Below, in pieces: positions 28,973 through 40,767 of a stretch of 64,000 nucleotides of DNA. Source of the DNA: Streptomyces sp. NBC_01591 (GTDB lineage Bacteria; Actinomycetota; Actinomycetes; Streptomycetales; Streptomycetaceae); contig NZ_CP109327.1 in the NCBI RefSeq assembly GCF_035918155.1, positions 5,084,001 through 5,148,000 on the forward strand, read 5' to 3'. Positions within the stretch are counted from its first letter, which is position 1. The number at the start of each line of letters is the position of its first letter. Both the position numbers and the translations under genes were made by a program. The notes beneath the pieces are model-generated. The model was given only the letters and a program-made list of their open reading frames with translations. It made no database searches and was not told the origin of the DNA.

Positions 28973-30532
28973 TCAGGCCGTACCGGCCAGGCGGTCGAGG
29001 TAGTCGACGACCGCCGCGCTCTTTGCGGCCGGGGCGATCAGGGCCACGTGGTTGTCGGGGCGGACCAGGACGAGGAGGGCGGTGGCGGGGGCGACGCCGT
29101 ACGCCGTGCGGGCGTGGCCCGCGTCGTCGGTCAGGTCGTGCGGGGCTCCCGCGTCCACCCCGTACGCCCGCACCGTGTCGCCGTACGCCGCTTCCGTCGC
29201 CCGTAGCGCCTGAGCCGTGTCCGGGCCGAAGCCCAGCAGGGTGAAGTGCGGGCCCGCGAACGCCTCGAACAGGCGGGTCGGCGCGTCCGTCGCGGTGTCG
29301 CGGCAGGGGGCGTCGGGGGCCCGGTCGCCCGCCCGCAGCCGGGGGGTGGAGCCGGGGGCGGAGAGGGAGCTCCAGGGGTAGCCGAGGCCCAGGCCCGCCG
29401 TGTCCCCGGAGACCGCCGCATCCAGGCCGCCGCCCGGCCGCTTGATCGCTTCGAGGGTCGCCCGCAGTCGCTCGGCGGTGATGTCCAGCGTCCAGGAGGC
29501 AACGGGCAGCCGCTCCTCCTCGTAGGTGTCCAGGAGGCGGGCGTCCGACCGGCCCTCGACGACCCGGGCGAGCTTCCAGCCCAGGTTGTACGCGTCCTGG
29601 ATGCCGGTGTTCATGCCCAGCCCGCCGGCGACGGAGTGCACATGTGCCGCGTCCCCGGCCAGGAGTACGCGGCCCACCCTGTATCGGTCGGCCATGCGCT
29701 CGTTGACGCGGTACGTCGACAGCAGGGTGGCCTGTGACAGGCGGGCTGCCGGGAGTCCGGTGTGCTTGGCGAACAGGCGCTGGAAGCTCTCCAGGGACGG
29801 GGGCACGGGGGCTCCCGTCGCGTCCCGCTCCGGCCCGGCCTGGAACCACCAGCCTGTGCGTGTACCCGGGATCGGGCACAGCATCACGGCGCCGTCCTCG
29901 TCGAACCACTGGTGCCAGATACCGCGGTCGAGGCCGTCCACTTCGACGTCCCCGCAGATCATCATCTGCTCCTCGGTCGTCTTGCCCTCGAACGGGACGC
30001 CGAGCAGTTTGCGCACCGGGCTGTGGCCGCCGTCGCAGCCCACCACGTACCGCGCCTCGATGCTCCGGCCGTCGGCGAGGGCGACGGTCACGGACTCCGG
30101 CCCCTGCGACAGGCCGACCGCCTCGGAGCCGAGCTCCACGTGCACGCCGTACTCCGCCAGGCGGTCCCGCAGGATCTCCTCCAGCTGCCACTGGGCGATG
30201 AGCCGGCCGTGGGCGTACGGGGTGTCCGGCGTCGGGCGCGAGGACTCGGACGGATCGGTGTCGGCGACCGGCAGTCCGTTCCGGTACTTGCGCATCGGCA
30301 GCGGTCCCGATCCCGCGGCCAGGACCCGGTCGGCGATGCCCAGGTCCTCCAGCACCTCCAGGGAGCGGGGGTTGGGGCCCTTGGCCCGTGAACTGCGCGG
30401 GAACTCGGCGGTCTTGTCGATGATCCGTACGCCGACGGAGCGTCGTGCCAGGTCGCAGGCGAGGGTCAGGCCGGTCGGGCCCGAACCGACGATCAGTACG
30501 GGGGTAGGGGTGGTGGGTGTGGTTGCGGACAT
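28973..30532 (-). CDS. FAD-dependent aromatic monooxygenase (PHBH/phenol hydroxylase type)
   Basis: 519 aa, a group A flavoprotein hydroxylase. The Rossmann FAD site is VLIVGSGPTGLTLACDLAR near the N-terminus, the DG motif is YVVGCDGGHSPVRKLLG and the second FAD motif is VLLAGDAAHVHSVAGGLGMN. The C-terminal 130 residues are the thioredoxin-like domain of the phenol-hydroxylase group. Such enzymes hydroxylate aromatic substrates or tailor polyketides; many act as rifampicin or tetracycline oxidases, but the substrate here is unknown. ATG chosen by homology; the frame opens at 30631. The AT-rich upstream region may hold an operator. Confidence 0.92.
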   Translation of the reverse strand: MSATTPTTPTPVLIVGSGPTGLTLACDLARRSVGVRIIDKTAEFPRSSRAKGPNPRSLEVLEDLGIADRVLAAGSGPLPMRKYRNGLPVADTDPSESSRPTPDTPYAHGRLIAQWQLEEILRDRLAEYGVHVELGSEAVGLSQGPESVTVALADGRSIEARYVVGCDGGHSPVRKLLGVPFEGKTTEEQMMICGDVEVDGLDRGIWHQWFDEDGAVMLCPIPGTRTGWWFQAGPERDATGAPVPPSLESFQRLFAKHTGLPAARLSQATLLSTYRVNERMADRYRVGRVLLAGDAAHVHSVAGGLGMNTGIQDAYNLGWKLARVVEGRSDARLLDTYEEERLPVASWTLDITAERLRATLEAIKRPGGGLDAAVSGDTAGLGLGYPWSSLSAPGSTPRLRAGDRAPDAPCRDTATDAPTRLFEAFAGPHFTLLGFGPDTAQALRATEAAYGDTVRAYGVDAGAPHDLTDDAGHARTAYGVAPATALLVLVRPDNHVALIAPAAKSAAVVDYLDRLAGTA

Positions 30533-30559
30533 GTCGGCTCCTCGGTCGCGGTCCGTGAA

Positions 30560-30606
30560 TGTCCCAGGAAAACGTAACCGAGTTAAAAAAGCAACCGGGT
30601 AATTAA
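30560..30606 (-). promoter_or_regulatory. AT-rich promoter/operator region of the monooxygenase
   Basis: An unusually AT-rich stretch for this genome. On the minus strand it shows two similar half-sites, CCCGGTTGC and CTCGGTTAC, about 17 bp apart and separated by a run of six T. It sits 30-70 bp before the start codon and is a plausible promoter with a regulator site; the regulator is unknown. Confidence 0.35.
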
Positions 30607-31586
30607 AGTTGTGCGCGTGAGGCGGGCTCATCGGCGGCAGGCGGATTCGGCTGCGGCGCTTGCTGCTGCGCCACCCGCCGCGCCTCGCGCACCTGTGCCC
30701 TCGTCCGCCGCGCCGTCCGGAACGCGTCCCACGTCAGCAGGGTGAGCGCCAGCCACACCAGGGCGAACCCGGCCCACCGCTCCGGCGGCATCGCCTCGTG
30801 GAAGTAGAGGATGCCGAGGGCGAACTGGAAGACCGGCGCCAGGTACTGCAGCAGGCCCAGGGTCGAGAGCGGCACCCGGATCGCCGCCGCGCCGAACAGG
30901 ACGAGCGGGACGGCCGTGACGAGGCCCGCCGAGGCCAGCAGCGCCGCGTGGCCGACGCCGTCGGAGGTGAACGTCGACTCGCCCTGGGCGCCCAGCCACA
31001 GCAGATAGCCGAGCGCGGGCAGGAACACCACGGCGGTCTCGGCGGTGAGCGACTCCAGGCCGCCCATGTCGACCTTCTTCTTCATCAGCCCGTAGGTCGC
31101 GAAGGAGAACGCCAGGATCAGCGAGATCCACGGCGGGCGCCCGTAACCGATCGCCAGCACGAGCACCGCCGCGAAACCGGTGCCGACCGCCACCCACTGC
31201 ACGGGGCGCAGCCGCTCGCCGAGGAGCAGGACGCCCATGGCTATGGTGACCAGCGGGTTGATGAAGTAACCGAGCGACGCCTCGACGACATGGCCGTTGT
31301 TCACGGACCAGATGTACAGGCCCCAGTTGACCGTGATCGTGGCCGCGGCCACCGAGATCAGGCCGAGCTTCCTCGGCTGCCGCAGCAACTCGCCGATCCA
31401 GGACCAGCGGCGCAGCAGCAGCAGTGCGACGGCGACGAAGCCGAGGGACCAGACCATGCGGTGGGCGAGGATCTCGATCGCGCCGGCGGGCTTCAACAGC
31501 GGCCAGAAGAGCGGGACGAGTCCCCACAGGCCGTACGCGCCGATGCCGGACAGGAGTCCCGCCCGCTGTTCATTGATCCCCTTCAC
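30603..31586 (-). CDS. rarD: EamA-family transporter RarD
   Basis: 327 aa with ten hydrophobic helices in two EamA halves. The N-terminus GLLSGIGAYGLWGLVPLFWP and the HRMVWSLGFVA, WGLYIWSVNNGHVVEASLGY and FINPLVTIAMGVLLLGERL segments match RarD (chloramphenicol-sensitivity protein) homologues. It is a membrane metabolite exporter of uncertain substrate. GTG at 31586 chosen because GGAGG lies 5-9 bp upstream; the frame continues to 31649. A 25-residue polar C-terminal tail follows the last helix. Confidence 0.92.
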   Translation of the reverse strand: MKGINEQRAGLLSGIGAYGLWGLVPLFWPLLKPAGAIEILAHRMVWSLGFVAVALLLLRRWSWIGELLRQPRKLGLISVAAATITVNWGLYIWSVNNGHVVEASLGYFINPLVTIAMGVLLLGERLRPVQWVAVGTGFAAVLVLAIGYGRPPWISLILAFSFATYGLMKKKVDMGGLESLTAETAVVFLPALGYLLWLGAQGESTFTSDGVGHAALLASAGLVTAVPLVLFGAAAIRVPLSTLGLLQYLAPVFQFALGILYFHEAMPPERWAGFALVWLALTLLTWDAFRTARRTRAQVREARRVAQQQAPQPNPPAADEPASRAQL

Positions 31587-31706
31587 GGGCCCTCCAGGCG
31601 TGTCTGCGTCAACTGCACGACGGTAGCGCCGGGGAGGGCCCCATGTCATACCCGTATCGAGATACGGTCATGACATGGGGCCCCTGAGGTGTGGGGGAAC
31701 CGGGTG

Positions 31707-32567
31707 TTACGCGGCGGCCGCCGCGGCGGCCACCGTCTCGGTGAGCGGCGTCGTCGGGCGGCCGATCAGCCGGGCCAGGTCGCCGCTCGTGGCGGCGAGC
31801 AGGCCGCGCCCGATCGCCTCGTCGACGTCGACGAGGATCGCCGCGAAGCCCTCGGGCAGTCCGGCGCCGACCAGGATCTCCTGGTGCACGGCGGCCGGGA
31901 CGTTCTTGTACTCGATCTTCTTGCCGGTGGCGGCGGAGACCGCGGCCGCGTACTCCGCGAACGACCAGGCGACATCGCCGCTCAGCTCGTAGACCGCGCC
32001 GATGTGGCCCTCGCCGGTCAGTACGGCGGCGGCCGCGGCGGCGTAGTCCGCGCGGGTGGCGGAGGCGACCCGGCCGTCGCCCGCGTTGGCGACGACGGCG
32101 CCGTGCTCCAGGACCGGGGCGAGGTTGGCCGTGTAGTTCTCGGTGTACCAGCCGTTGCGCAGGAAGGTGTGGGGCAGTCCGGAGTCGAGGATCAGCTGCT
32201 CGGTGACCTTGTGCTCGGCGGCCAGCTGGAAGTCGGCGTCGGGGCCGCCCAGTACGCCGGTGTACGCGAGCTGGGCGACGCCCGCCGCCTTGGCCGCGTC
32301 GATGACCGCGGTGTGCTGCGGTACGCGCCTGCCGACCTCGCTGCCGGAGATGAGCAGGACCCGGTCGCCGGCCCGGAAGACGTCCTTGAGGGACTCCGGC
32401 CGGTCGTAGTCCGCGACACGGAGCTCGATGCCGCGGGCGGCGAGCGGGGCGGCCTTCTCCTCGTTGCGCACGACGGCGGCGATCTCGCTCGCGGGCACGG
32501 TGGCCAGCAGCTGCTCGATGACGAGACGGCCGAGCTCTCCGGTGGCTCCGGTGACGACGATGCTCAT
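31707..32567 (-). CDS. NmrA-like/QorB-type NAD(P)-binding oxidoreductase
   Basis: 286 aa, atypical short-chain dehydrogenase fold. The dinucleotide site is MSIVVTGATGELGRLVIEQL. GVAQLAYTGVLGGPDADFQL and LRNGWYTENYT match the QorB/NmrA group (quinone reductase or redox sensor). An Ala-rich end (VAAAAAAA) closes the protein. It is transcribed divergently from a HxlR regulator with a 134-bp shared promoter region, a pairing common in actinomycetes where HxlR represses the reductase and responds to quinones or aldehydes (inference). Confidence 0.9.
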   Translation of the reverse strand: MSIVVTGATGELGRLVIEQLLATVPASEIAAVVRNEEKAAPLAARGIELRVADYDRPESLKDVFRAGDRVLLISGSEVGRRVPQHTAVIDAAKAAGVAQLAYTGVLGGPDADFQLAAEHKVTEQLILDSGLPHTFLRNGWYTENYTANLAPVLEHGAVVANAGDGRVASATRADYAAAAAAVLTGEGHIGAVYELSGDVAWSFAEYAAAVSAATGKKIEYKNVPAAVHQEILVGAGLPEGFAAILVDVDEAIGRGLLAATSGDLARLIGRPTTPLTETVAAAAAAA

Positions 32568-32673
32568 GGGGTTTCTCCTCCTGGGTGGAACCGGTGGCAC
32601 TTATAACGCTTGTGGCACTTGTCCTTGTTCGGGCTCGTACGACTCGCTGTATGGGGTGCACTAACTAATCGAA

Positions 32674-32698
32674 AGTACCCACTTTGAAGTAAGGTACT
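32674..32698. promoter_or_regulatory. putative HxlR operator
   Basis: AGTACC (32674-32679) and GGTACT (32693-32698) form an inverted repeat. The inner ACTTT/AAGT bases extend the dyad with a one-base offset. It lies 3 bp before the hxlR-type GTG start in the divergent intergenic region, the expected place for autoregulation. Confidence 0.5.
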
Positions 32699-32701
32699 GG
32701 T

Positions 32702-33091
32702 GTGAACGTGAGTGAACAGGGCGCGCGGCCCGACGTGAACCGGCCGATGTGTCCCTCCCGGCTGGTGCTCGAACATGTCACCAGCCGCTGGGGCGTCCTG
32801 GTCCTGGCCGCCCTGCTTGAGCGCCCGTACCGCTTCAGCGAACTGCGCCGCGAGGTGGGCGGCGTCAGCGAGAAGATGCTGGCCCAGACCCTCCGGACGC
32901 TGGAGCGCGACGGATTCGTGCACCGGGACGCCAAGCCGGTGATCCCGCCGCGGGTCGACTACTCGCTCACCGGGCTGGGCCGGGAGGCCGCCGAGCAGGT
33001 GTGGGCGCTGGCCCGCTGGACCGAGCGCCGCCTGGACGCGGTGCACGCGGCGCGCGAGACGTACGACGAACAGAAGGCGCACGCCCCGTAA
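32702..33091 (+). CDS. HxlR-family transcriptional regulator
   Basis: 129 aa, a winged-helix MarR-like regulator. The HxlR pattern is clear: CPSRLVLEHVTSRWGVLVLA with the conserved early Cys (possible redox sensor), RPYRFSELRREVGGVSEKML, then LRTLERDGFVHRDAKP and PPRVDYSLTGLG for the wing. GTG start with AAGG upstream; the operator-like dyad overlaps this region. Divergent from the NmrA-like reductase it probably controls. Confidence 0.92.
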   Translation: MNVSEQGARPDVNRPMCPSRLVLEHVTSRWGVLVLAALLERPYRFSELRREVGGVSEKMLAQTLRTLERDGFVHRDAKPVIPPRVDYSLTGLGREAAEQVWALARWTERRLDAVHAARETYDEQKAHAP

Positions 33092-33102
33092 GGCCCGCGT
33101 GG

Positions 33103-35058
33103 TCACTCCGGCTGGGGCGCGCGTCCCTCCTCCAGCGCGCGCAGCGCACGCGACACGTCGAAGGGCAGGATCGTCACCGCCACGTGCGGCAGCTGCGCCA
33201 GCGTCTTCGCCATCTGCTCGCCCGTACCCCGGTGCAGCAGCTTCCCGAGCGCATTGGTGTACATCCGCCGCGGCACCAGCACCGTCAGCGAGGTCCTGCC
33301 GTCCTCCGTGGTGCGGGTGGCGAGCTCCTTCATCGCGTGGCGCAGCCGCCGGTCCGGGCACTCCACCAGCTCCAGGGACACGGACGTGGCGGCCGTCGCC
33401 TCCCACCGGGCGGCCAGCCGTCTGCCGTGCGCCTCGTCGATCGCGAAGTGCACGGCCCGGATCTCGTCCGGGCGCAGCTCGTGGGCGTACCGCAACGCCT
33501 TGATCGTCGCCAGGTCCAGCGTCTCGACGAGGACGAAGACCAGATGGCGCAGGTCCCGGGGCCGGTCGGCCCCCGGCGGCTGGAGGCTCTGCAGCACCGC
33601 GGCCTCGCGCCGGTACTCACGGTTGATCCGCGTCAGCGCCCACACACCGAGCGGGAAGACCACCACGACCAGCCAGGCGCCCTCGGTGAACTTGGTGACC
33701 GCGAAGATCAGCACGACCGCGGCCGAGATGACCGCGGCGAGCCCGTTGACCGTGATCTTCGTCCTGCGGTACGGCTCGCGGCGCCGCAGGTGGTACGCGG
33801 TGAGACCGGCCCCGGCCATGGTGAAGGCGGTGAACACGCCGATCGCGTACAGCGCCACCAGCTTGTCCACGCTGGCCTCGGTGACCAGCAGCAGCGCCAA
33901 CGAGACGACGGTCAGCGCGATGATGCCGTTGGAGAACGCGAGCCGGTGTCCGCGCCGGGTCAGCTGCCGGGGCAGGAACCGGTCCTCGGCGACGAAGCTG
34001 GCGAGGAACGGGAAGCCGGTGAACGGTGTGTTGGCGCCGGTGTAGAGGACCAGCGCGGTCGCCAGCTGCACGAAGACCAGCCCGGCCGTCCCCAGCGGCC
34101 CGCTGCCGAAGGCGAGATGGGCCTCCTGCGCGATGACCGTCGGAGTGCCGTCGGTGTACGGGACGGCATGGGTGAAGTGCGCCAGTGTGGAGACCCCGAG
34201 AACCAGGACGCCGAGTACACAGCTCATCGTGATCAGGGTGCGGCGGGCGTTGCGGCCCTGCGGTTCGCGGAACGCGGAGATGCCGTTGGAGATCGCTTCG
34301 AGTCCGGTGAGGGACGAGCCGCCGTTGGCGAACGAGCGCAGCACGATGAAGAGCGAGGCGCCGTACAGCCAGCCGTCGCCCGGGGTGCCGAGCGGTACGA
34401 CTCCGGCGGCGTGCAGGTCGGCGTGCGGCAGCTCGCCCGTGAGCCCGCGCACCGCGGCGACGAGGAGGACGAGACCGACGGCGGCCATGAAGAGATAGGC
34501 GGGCAGCGCGAAGGCCCGGCCCGCCTCGCGGATCCCGCGCAGATTCCCGTACGCGAGCAGCACGATGACACCGACGGAGACCGGGATCTGGAGGTGGTCC
34601 AGGCCGGTGAAGTCGCCGCCGACCAGATGGGCGAGCGAGATCAGGGCGTTGGTGCCCGCGGAGACCTGGACGGCGACGGTGACGATGTAGTCGACGAGCA
34701 GTGCCACGGCGGCGATCTGCGCGATATTCGGCCCGAAGTTCTCCCGCGCGACGACATAGGACCCGCCCGCCCGGGTGTAGATCATGACGACATCGCTGTA
34801 ACAGAGCGTCAGAAGCAGCAGCACCAGCAGGATCGCGCCGGTCACCGGCATCAGGAGCGTGAACGCGGCGGCCCCGACGACGGGTACGAGAACCCGGAGC
34901 ATCTCCTCGGAGCCGTACGCGGACGAACTGATGCAGTCGGAGGCGAGCACCCCGAGCGCCGTCCGGTTGTTCAGCTTCTCCTCGCTGATGCGCTCGGTGG
35001 TGAGCGCCTTGCCGAGCAGACGCCGCTTGATGCGGTACGCGGGACGGTCCAGGGTCAT
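33103..35058 (-). CDS. APC-superfamily amino acid permease
   Basis: 651 aa: about 12 membrane helices (residues 60-480), then a cytosolic domain of about 170 residues (LRHLVFVLVETLDLATIKAL, LTVLVPRRMYTNALGK). The N-terminus ALGVLASDCISSSAYGSEEM is the APC substrate-binding helix 1 region (GxxS-like SSSAYG). This architecture matches the actinobacterial APC/amino acid permeases with a soluble C-terminal half; potassium or amino acid transport is possible. Start ATG at 35058 by homology. Convergent with hxlR, whose stop lies 11 bp away. Confidence 0.88.
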   Translation of the reverse strand: MTLDRPAYRIKRRLLGKALTTERISEEKLNNRTALGVLASDCISSSAYGSEEMLRVLVPVVGAAAFTLLMPVTGAILLVLLLLTLCYSDVVMIYTRAGGSYVVARENFGPNIAQIAAVALLVDYIVTVAVQVSAGTNALISLAHLVGGDFTGLDHLQIPVSVGVIVLLAYGNLRGIREAGRAFALPAYLFMAAVGLVLLVAAVRGLTGELPHADLHAAGVVPLGTPGDGWLYGASLFIVLRSFANGGSSLTGLEAISNGISAFREPQGRNARRTLITMSCVLGVLVLGVSTLAHFTHAVPYTDGTPTVIAQEAHLAFGSGPLGTAGLVFVQLATALVLYTGANTPFTGFPFLASFVAEDRFLPRQLTRRGHRLAFSNGIIALTVVSLALLLVTEASVDKLVALYAIGVFTAFTMAGAGLTAYHLRRREPYRRTKITVNGLAAVISAAVVLIFAVTKFTEGAWLVVVVFPLGVWALTRINREYRREAAVLQSLQPPGADRPRDLRHLVFVLVETLDLATIKALRYAHELRPDEIRAVHFAIDEAHGRRLAARWEATAATSVSLELVECPDRRLRHAMKELATRTTEDGRTSLTVLVPRRMYTNALGKLLHRGTGEQMAKTLAQLPHVAVTILPFDVSRALRALEEGRAPQPE

Positions 35059-35099
35059 GGCCACATCGTGCGCGGCGGCCGGCCGCACGCCCGGTACGC

Positions 35100-35138
35100 C
35101 GTCGCCGGACGGGCCGAAATTCAGCCCGTCCGGCGACG
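35100..35138 (-). terminator. terminator of the korAB operon
   Basis: Perfect 15-bp inverted repeat (35100-35114 with 35124-35138), 9-nt loop, 30 bp downstream of the korB stop on the minus strand. Confidence 0.85.
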
Positions 35139-35167
35139 GATGATTCAAATGATTCAAACGGGACGAA

Positions 35168-38174
<3,007 letters not shown>

Positions 38175-38473
38175 TGAACTGGACCTCCCTCGGGGCGGCG
38201 GCTCGGGTACCGCCGGCCCGCCGACGGTCCCCATGCCCACCCTACGTCGGTAAGGGTCGCCTTCCCTGGACCGATCAAATGGTGGACGTGATTTTGGGAC
38301 GCGATTTGATACCGGTTTGTCATGCTTCGCAAGCCCCTCAGCCGTTCGATGAAGACGCTTTGCACTCATTCTTTGGTGCTAGGACGTGTCCGCCCCGGGG
38401 CCCGGTCACCGCGGCAGCCGTGGCCGGCTCTCCGCGGTGACCTCCACCAGGTATCTGACAGAGTGTCAGTTCG
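38175..38473. other. 300-bp intergenic region between korA and the response regulator
   Basis: It holds the korA leader, a hairpin at 38404-38442 and a 15-bp palindrome (CTGACAGAGTGTCAG, 38455-38469) near the response regulator stop. No coding sequence was seen. Confidence 0.6.
38404..38442 (-). terminator. probable terminator of the response regulator gene
   Basis: Perfect 11-bp stem (38404-38414 with 38432-38442) and 17-nt loop, 30 bp downstream of the regulator stop on the minus strand. Confidence 0.6.
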
Positions 38474-39154
38474 TCAGGAGTTCAGGTAGGTCAGTACGGC
38501 CAGTACCCGGCGGTGATCCCCGTCACTGGGGGACAGGCCCAGCTTCAGGAAGATGTTGCTGACGTGCTTCTCCACGGCGCCGTCGCTCACCACCAGCTGC
38601 CGGGCCACCGCGGAGTTCGTCCGCCCTTCCGCCATCAGGCCGAGCACCTCGCGCTCGCGTGGCGTCAGCCCGGCCAGAACGTCCTGCTTACGACTCCGGC
38701 CCAGCAGCTGCGCCACCACCTCAGGGTCCAGCGCCGTCCCGCCCTGCGCCACCCGGACCACCGCGTCCACGAATTCCCTGACCTCGGCGACCCGGTCCTT
38801 CAGCAGGTACCCCACGCCCCGGCTGGATCCGGCCAGCAGCTCGGTTGCGTACTGCTCCTCGACGTACTGCGAAAGGACCAGGACCCCTATCCCCGGGTAG
38901 TCCTTCCGCAGCCGCACGGCCGCCCGCACACCCTCGTCGGTGTGGGTCGGGGGCATCCGCACATCGGCGACCACCACATCGGGCAGCGCGTCCTGCCCCG
39001 CCAGGTCGCCCACCGTCTTGATCAGCGCCTCGGCGTCCCCCACTCCGGCGACGACGTCATGCCCGAGATCGGTCAGCAGCCGGGTGAGTCCTTCCCGGAG
39101 CAGCACCGAATCCTCGGCGATGACTACTCGCACCCTGTCCTCCACCATCACCAT
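38474..39154 (-). CDS. NarL/LuxR-family response regulator
   Basis: 226 aa. The receiver domain starts [20 protein letters not shown], with the phospho-acceptor Asp64 in [10 protein letters not shown] and the conserved Lys in YLLKDRV. The C-terminal LuxR-type HTH is [20 protein letters not shown] followed by [15 protein letters not shown] 39154 preferred (GGGGG 10 bp upstream); an ATG two codons later is possible. It is the likely partner of the sensor kinase(s) encoded just upstream on the same strand. A 10-bp tandem repeat separates it from the kinase gene. Confidence 0.93.
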   Translation of the reverse strand: MVMVEDRVRVVIAEDSVLLREGLTRLLTDLGHDVVAGVGDAEALIKTVGDLAGQDALPDVVVADVRMPPTHTDEGVRAAVRLRKDYPGIGVLVLSQYVEEQYATELLAGSSRGVGYLLKDRVAEVREFVDAVVRVAQGGTALDPEVVAQLLGRSRKQDVLAGLTPREREVLGLMAEGRTNSAVARQLVVSDGAVEKHVSNIFLKLGLSPSDGDHRRVLAVLTYLNS

Positions 39155-39250
39155 GAAGCCGTTGCCCCCACTGTTCGCTGGTCCCGCACGTACGGTCTCC
39201 AGCATCCCAGCATCGGCGGGTGGTGTCCTCGGCCGACGGGTGGACTTCGG

Positions 39251-39330
39251 TCGTACTCGGCCGTGCTCGGGCGTGCTCGGGCGTACCCAGTCGTACTCAG
39301 CCGCATTCAGCTGCACTCAGCCGTGCTCAG
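39251..39330. repeat. eight tandem degenerate 10-bp repeats
   Basis: Eight consecutive 10-mers of the form NCGTNCTCRG (for example CCGTGCTCGG, TCGTACTCAG, CCGTGCTCAG) in perfect 10-bp register. The last overlaps the stop codon of the upstream sensor kinase. It lies 97 bp before the response regulator start codon. The period equals about one helical turn. Confidence 0.85.
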
Positions 39331-40682
39331 CCGCGCCACGGCAGCTCGGCCGTGATCCGGGTCGGGCCGCCCTGCGGGGAATCCACGACCAGGACGCCGT
39401 CCACCGCGTCCAGCCGCTCGGTCAGCCCGGCGAGCCCACTGCCCGCCGACGCATCGGCGCCGCCGCGTCCGTCGTCGGTGACCTGGAGCATCAGCCGGTC
39501 CGCCGCCCGCCACACATCGACCGACGCGCGGGTCGCCCGCGCATGCTTGCTCACGTTCTGCAACAGCTCGGAGACCGTGAAGTACGCGATTCCCTCGATC
39601 GCCTGGGCCGGCCGGGAGGCCAGATCCACCTCGACCTTGACGGGGACGGTGCAGCGGGAGGCGATGGCGGAGAGTGCGGCGTCGAGTCCGCGGTCGGTGA
39701 GGACGGCGGGGTGGATGCCGCGGGCGAGGTCGCGGAGTTCCTGGAGGGCGACCTTGACCTCGCCGTGGGCTTCGTCGACCATGCGGGCCGCGGCTTCGGG
39801 GTCGTCGGTCAGCTTCTCCTTCGCCAGGCCCAGATCCATGGCGAGGGCAACGAGGCGGGCCTGGGCGCCGTCGTGCAGGTCGCGTTCGATGCGGCGGAGG
39901 TCGGCGGCGGCGGTGTCGACGACCACCCCGCGGTCCGTCTCCAGCTCCGAGACGCGGGTCGCCAGCCGGGACGGCCCGAGCAGCCCGGCCACCATCACCC
40001 GGTCCACGCTCACCAGACCGCGGATGATCCACGGCGTGACGAGCACGAACACCAGGCCGACCGCACTGGTCAGGGCCAGCTCGACGGAGGTGTCGAGGTA
40101 GACCTCGTGGGCCCGGTCGCCGTACAGCTGAATGCCGTCGCTACCCACGTACGTCGGGAAGACCCAGTGCCACAGCGGGTAGGTGAACGCGGTCCACCCG
40201 CACATCCAGAACGTCACCGCGACGGAGAAGGCGAAGGTCGCCCACGGGAGGTGCAGCAGCGTGTAGAGCAGATGGCGCCAGGACACCCCGCTCTTGAGGA
40301 TCGCGCCCACCCAGGACATCAGGCCACCGGTCCTGCCGCGCGCCGGCGCCGGGGCCGCCACGTCCAGCTTCAGCAGTCCGCGCGCCCGTGCCCGTTCCAT
40401 CGCGCCGAAGCCGCGGCACAGGGCCAGCGCGCCGGCCAGGATCGGAACCCCGAGGAAGGTGATCAGCAAACCGACACCCAGCGTCGTCAGGGTGATCGAG
40501 AGGCTGAACAGGACGAGGCTGATCGGCAGGCTCAGCAGCAGATAGGCGAACTCGCGCCAGGTCCGGCCCTCGACGGGCGCCCGCAGCGCGGCGGGGAAGA
40601 AATGCTTCACCGGGGGATGGTCCCCGAAACCGGCTCCGGACCGCTGGTGGTCCCGAGTGTCCGGTCCGTATGCCGTGGCCAT
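39327..40682 (-). CDS. sensor histidine kinase (HisKA_3 type) 1
   Basis: 451 aa. The N-terminal half is a membrane sensor domain of the putative-sensor type (TWREFAYLLLSLPISLVLFS and later helices at about 60-90, 137-165, 200-220). The kinase core follows: phospho-acceptor His270 in RDLHDGAQARL, GIHPAVLTDRGLDAAL, and the HATPase_c domain with YFTVSELLQNVSKHA (N box), VTDDGRGG and GLAGLTERL (G boxes). Over 99 of 100 core residues around the H box are identical with kinase 2 downstream in the window, and the DNA there is nearly identical. Likely partner: the NarL-type regulator. Confidence 0.92.
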   Translation of the reverse strand: MATAYGPDTRDHQRSGAGFGDHPPVKHFFPAALRAPVEGRTWREFAYLLLSLPISLVLFSLSITLTTLGVGLLITFLGVPILAGALALCRGFGAMERARARGLLKLDVAAPAPARGRTGGLMSWVGAILKSGVSWRHLLYTLLHLPWATFAFSVAVTFWMCGWTAFTYPLWHWVFPTYVGSDGIQLYGDRAHEVYLDTSVELALTSAVGLVFVLVTPWIIRGLVSVDRVMVAGLLGPSRLATRVSELETDRGVVVDTAAADLRRIERDLHDGAQARLVALAMDLGLAKEKLTDDPEAAARMVDEAHGEVKVALQELRDLARGIHPAVLTDRGLDAALSAIASRCTVPVKVEVDLASRPAQAIEGIAYFTVSELLQNVSKHARATRASVDVWRAADRLMLQVTDDGRGGADASAGSGLAGLTERLDAVDGVLVVDSPQGGPTRITAELPWRG

Positions 40683-40724
40683 GGGTGCTGTCCGTTTCTT
40701 CTCAGCGGTCTGCGATGCGGGTGT

Positions 40725-40767
40725 GCGATGCGGTGGGTGGTGCGGTGCGCGATGCGGTGGGTGGTGC
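40725..40767. repeat. 19-bp direct repeat, 24-bp period, in the inter-kinase spacer
   Basis: GCGATGCGGTGGGTGGTGC occurs at 40725-40743 and 40749-40767; a partial third copy (GCGATGCGG) lies at 40712-40720. It sits 43 bp upstream of the kinase 1 start codon, in its likely promoter or leader. Confidence 0.8.
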
